The notes below the pieces were generated by a model. The model did not search any database. It saw only the letters and a program-made list of their open reading frames with translations, and had not been told where the DNA came from. DNA of 64,000 nucleotides from NCBI GenBank assembly GCA_034401795.1, contig CM067366.1:73827087-73891086 (forward strand), written 5' to 3'. The number at the start of each line of letters is the position of its first letter. Position 1 is the first letter of the stretch. The position numbers and the translations under genes are program-made. Origin of the DNA: Chaetoderma sp. LZ-2023a (lineage: Eukaryota; Mollusca; Caudofoveata; Chaetodermatida; Chaetodermatidae). This document shows, in pieces, positions 1 to 64,000 of this stretch.

Positions 1-119
1 CAGTATATTATATCAGTGGTTATAGTGGTATTTTGTTTCTACCATGTTTCTCAATTTGGTTGACTACATTAGACCTTTTATGATGGCATTGATGTTCACA
101 TAGTCCTTCATAATAATTA

Positions 120-275
120 TCAGTCAAAGTAACTAATGTAACTGAAATGTAACTTTAGTTACATTATGCAAAGTAACTGAAATGTAACTAGTTACATTGC
201 TCAACAAATGTAACTGTAACTGACAGAGTGCAATGTAACTGTAGCTGTAACTAGTTACATTTAAATGTAACTGAC
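120..275. repeat. cluster of AGTTACATT / AATGTAACT palindromic motifs
   Basis: The motif aatgtaact and its complement agttacatt recur about ten times, twice joined as the palindrome gtaactagttac. This resembles the subterminal motif clusters of some hAT transposons, but I see no clear ends or target-site duplication. It lies in the TAF1 intron downstream of exon 17. Family assignment is only a guess. Confidence 0.4.
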
Positions 276-285
276 CCCAGGCCTG

Positions 286-580
286 CGACATAGGATGTTA
301 TTCTTGTAATCTTGACATAGGATGGTATTCTTGTAAACTGGACATAGGATGGTATTCTTGTAATCTGGACATAGGATGTTATTCTTCTAATCCTGACATA
401 GGATGATATTCTTGTAATCTTGACATAGGATGGTATTCTTGTAATCTTGACATAGGATGGTATTCTTGTAACCTTGATATAGGATGGTATTCTTGTAATC
501 TTGACATAGGATGGTATTCTTGTAATCTGGACATAGGATGGTATTCTTGTAATCTGGACATAGGATGGTATTCTGTTAAA
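286..580. repeat. 27-bp minisatellite, about 11 units
   Basis: A 27-bp unit (core cataggatggtattcttgtaa) repeats about eleven times with scattered substitutions. Because 27 is a multiple of three, several frames stay open, giving nine-residue periodic translations on the minus strand (ITRIPSYV). It matches no TAF1 exon, and I read it as an intronic minisatellite. The stretch 581-848 shows nothing recognisable. Confidence 0.85.
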
Positions 581-848
581 ATGGACATGAAGAGGTCTAT
601 CCACAAAGTGAATGAGTTCAGTAGGACATACATTTCTGCTTAGAACCTGGTCATCCTCTGTGACCATCAGCAAATTCATAAGAATATTTTTAATATGATA
701 ATCTTCCTAAACCTTTTCTCCACTAAATTGGTGTTAAGTAAACTTGTGTCTTCTGCCATGGGAGAGTAATATATTGGGTCCGAGAGTTGTCTGTTGGCTT
801 CCATAATGTTAATCCTTGTGTTTCCAGATGATGGTGGCTTATCTCTTG

Positions 849-1095
849 TTAGCCCTTTGAACCCGTTAACTCTCAAATTTGTTCAAGAAAATAAAAATTT
901 TCTCATAGAAAATATCCTTTTGCAGACCAAGAGGCTATTTTAGAAAATTTATCACTGGAATAACTGGCTCGGTTATCGAGCCAGTCATTCCAGTGGTAAT
1001 TTTCAAAAATAGTCTTCTCTTGGTCTGCAAATGGACATTTTCCATGAGCCCTACAGAAGACGTTTGTGGCCGGTTTGAGTGTTAAAGGCTTAATA
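849..1095. mobile_element. palindromic MITE, family FB1
   Basis: Ends are agccctttgaaccc on the left and gttaaaggcttaa on the right, a degenerate inverted pair of the TTAACCCTTTGAA type. The core is a long palindrome: arms gcagaccaagag and ctcttggtctgc around a perfect centre, ctggctcggttatcgagccag. No coding capacity. At least ten relatives occur in the introns of this window. CCCTTT ends with TTAA fit piggyBac-like MITEs. Confidence 0.7.
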
Positions 1096-1488
1096 ACAAT
1101 AATTTGCCTATTTTTAGAGGTGCAAGTACCACTACACCACTTAGGCTATACACAAATCACATTTGAAAGCAATAAATTAAATACTAATACTATCTGTTCT
1201 CAATTTGTCATTTCATTCCATTCAGTCCATGTTATTTCTGATTACCTGTGAGCTGATTTTCTTATTGGACAGCATATTCTCAATATTGTTATTTCATTCC
1301 ATTCACTCCATGTTATTTCTGATTACCCGTGACATGGTTTTCTTATTGGACAGCATATTCTCAATATTGTTATTTCATTCCATTCACTCCATGTTATTTC
1401 TGATTACCCGTGACACGGTTTTCTTATTGGACAGCATATTCTCAATATTGTTATTTCATTCCATTCACTCCATGTTATTTCTGATTAC

Positions 1489-62150
<60,662 letters not shown>

Positions 62151-62760
62151 CTGTATGAAAGCAATCAAGTAAGATTTTAAAGGAAATGATAAAAAACAAG
62201 GGTGACTATCATAAATTGGTACTCCACAACCAGTGTCATTATCAGCTACACGATGGCAAATCTCTAGAATTTTGTCAAGGGCATGACATTTAACCTTTTG
62301 AAAAAATTCATCAGCATATCAAGGATCAAGGTAAGTGACAGGAGCTACAGTTTGAAATCTCTGACACCTGGAAACACAATTGTTATAATTGATGCACTGA
62401 TATCAAAATTGGGTTCTACAACACACTGGGCTTGAGACATCATTAAATAGAACTTTTGTAATTCATTGACATTGACCACAAAATCTATAGGGATGATCAA
62501 GTCTCCTTGATTATTATTTTTGCTGCGACTCACAACTAAAATAAGTCAGCTTGCTGGTCCATTGGTCGGCCAGATGTCCCATCAGTGTCTCCATGACGCC
62601 ATAGGTGATGCATACAGTAGAAGTACAGGTGGCGTGACATAGCCAGAGTGGACACTGAGGGCAGAAACGGTAGCCCGCTCAAATCTCTCTAAAATTGGAG
62701 GGCCATCTGGAGTTCTGAAAACTGAGGGACGTGAAATATCCTACCATACCATACCATACC
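62151..62760. other. intron sequence, unassigned
   Basis: At 62530-62740 GC content rises and a short minus-strand frame is open, but no family is recognisable; it may be part of an unknown repeat. It ends with ccatacc repeated three to four times. Confidence 0.4.
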
Positions 62761-63650
62761 ATTTATAATTTAATAAACATTCAAGATATTCAACAGCTTA
62801 CCTGTATTGTAACTTTGAAATTGGGATTCTGGGTCATGGCACAAACTGTTAAAATTGATTAAAATGTGTATACAATATGGGCACAGATTAGCTAGAAATG
62901 GGCGTGGCATAGCTAACAAGAGTGCCACCTAGCGGAGGCTTAATACACCCATCTTTAATGAATTTTAACCTTTTCAGGGAGTATAACTCTGGCAAATATC
63001 GATAGATCTCATCGAAACAAAATCATGACACTTCGTCTCTACATATATGTTTACTGGAAATCGAATTTGAGATGCAGGTACAAAACTCCCTGAGATCGGG
63101 CCCGGGAAATATTTTTGGACAAATTTTACTCTTTTCAGGGGGGATAACTCTCACAAATACGGATGGATCTCGCTGAAACAAAATCATGATGCATCGTCTC
63201 CACCTAATATGTGCACTAGAACAAAAATTTCAAATATAGGTGGAGAAGTTTTTGGGATATGGCACGGACACAAAACATTTGACTCATTTTACACATTTCA
63301 GGGGGGATAACTCTAGCAAATATCAAGATCTCGACGAAACAAAATCATAACACATCGTCTCCGCATATGTGCACTGCAAAAATGTAGGTTAAGAAGTTTT
63401 TGAGATACGACCCGGATACAAATTTTTGACGCATTTTATGCATCTCACGGGGGATAACTCTATCAAATATTACCAGATCACGACGAAATGAAATCTTGAC
63501 ACACCGTCTTCGCCTAATATGTGTACTGGAGAAAGAAATTTCAAATGTAGGTTAAGAAGTTATTGATATGGCCCGGACATGGATTTGCTAACAGACAGAC
63601 AGATGGACAGACACCACACGCCATTACATTATACGACCTGGGTTTTTTTC
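62760..63650. repeat. FB2 remnant and degenerate ~170-190-bp tandem units
   Basis: The stretch 62765-62860 is an FB2 right half. From about 62975 four diverged units share tcaggggggataactctagc, aaatatcgatagatctcg and aaacaaaatcatgacac. The block ends with acagacagacagatggacag, the same type of tail as the other bivalve-like repeats in the window. Non-coding. Confidence 0.6.
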
Positions 63651-63820
63651 AAAACGGGCATATAAAAATGGATCCCTCTATTTCCATAATTATGAGTTTC
63701 TCCCAATAAGGAGGAGGGGGTATCGCATTTAGCTATGTGTCTGTATGCAGCCACATCTCAGAAACTACAGATTAAATTTGGCTCAAATTTTAACACAGCA
63801 AAGACTGTTACAATAAAATA

Positions 63821-64000
63821 AATGAAATCAAGGATTTCTTTTTTCACGAGAGAGTTGATACTTACCTCCCTAATACTTTTGATATTGCTAAATATTGGCT
63901 TTCACTCAATAAACACTCAGATTAAAACAGTTAGGTGCCCCTACTGGGCAGGGAGTCAGAGCGTAGTCTGGCGGATGCCAGCCCCACCACCGCGCATGCG
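63821..64000 (-). mobile_element. start of a second DIRS-II copy (terminal repeat), cut by the window edge
   Basis: From 63821 the sequence matches the left terminal repeat of the DIRS-II at 27811 almost base for base (cacgagagagttgatactta, aacactcaga, gggcagggagtcagagcg) up to the NRF1-like palindrome at the edge. The end type shows the same orientation as all other copies (3' end on the left). Whether the copy is whole cannot be seen. Confidence 0.85.

Noticed and set aside
251-679. 142-codon minus-strand frame with ITRIPSYV repeats as a secreted repeat protein or a TAF1 exon
   Set aside because: It is a 27-bp minisatellite read in an open frame. It does not match the next TAF1 block (LSREREEQER) and has no fitting splice sites that I can see.
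62520-62740. Possible further exon on the minus strand
   Set aside because: Slightly GC-richer and briefly open, but it matches no TAF1 segment, fits no phase, and looks like part of an unknown repeat.

Overview
The window is animal nuclear DNA from the interior of one large, intron-rich gene on the minus strand: TAF1, the largest subunit of the general transcription factor TFIID. I could place seventeen exons (62150 down to 1489) at base resolution. They keep one reading frame across every junction and give 766 codons (2298 nt) in about 60.7 kb. They cover the central TAF1 region, from the two WEDDIIW-type tryptophan boxes through the TAF7-binding/DUF3591 core with its winged helix to the acidic segment after [16 protein letters not shown]. 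The N-terminal exons (TBP-inhibitory part) lie beyond the right edge. The zinc knuckle and bromodomains lie beyond the left edge. The divergence from fly and human TAF1, and introns full of degenerate repeats ending in 'gacggacagacag...aactaataata', suggest a lophotrochozoan, most likely a bivalve mollusc (inference).

More than half of the window is tyrosine-recombinase retrotransposons of the DIRS order, treated here as fossils. Three families are present. DIRS-III lies at 12467-20429. DIRS-I has three copies at about 21074-34906, 35317-43412 and 50436-57193. DIRS-II lies at 27811-34860, nested inside the 5' terminal repeat of the first DIRS-I copy, and a second DIRS-II copy enters at 63821 and runs off the right edge. 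Each full copy has inverted terminal repeats, an internal complementary region, a gag-like part, RT/RNase H and a tyrosine recombinase. All copies lie in the same orientation as TAF1. Four of them fill a single 31 kb intron between exons 8 and 9. Younger DNA transposons sit inside two copies: a BED-finger hAT-like element in DIRS-III and a TA-flanked mariner/pogo-like element in the second DIRS-I copy.

The other introns hold two families of palindromic, TTAA-flanked MITEs (piggyBac-like ends), other inverted repeats, and several minisatellites. The most striking feature is that three minisatellites are built from TAF1 splice junctions: an 81-bp unit containing the exon-17 5' splice site (four copies), a 29-bp unit containing the exon-6 5' splice site (six copies), and a 62-64-bp unit containing the exon-3 3' splice site and the first 42 nt of that exon (about 42 copies). 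In each array, use of a decoy site leads directly into an in-frame stop. In addition, one DIRS element ends 9 nt from the exon-9 acceptor AG and now supplies the sequence where the branch point and polypyrimidine tract should be, and another ends 15 nt from the exon-3 donor. The window therefore shows a housekeeping gene whose splice sites are surrounded by repeat expansions and retroelement ends.
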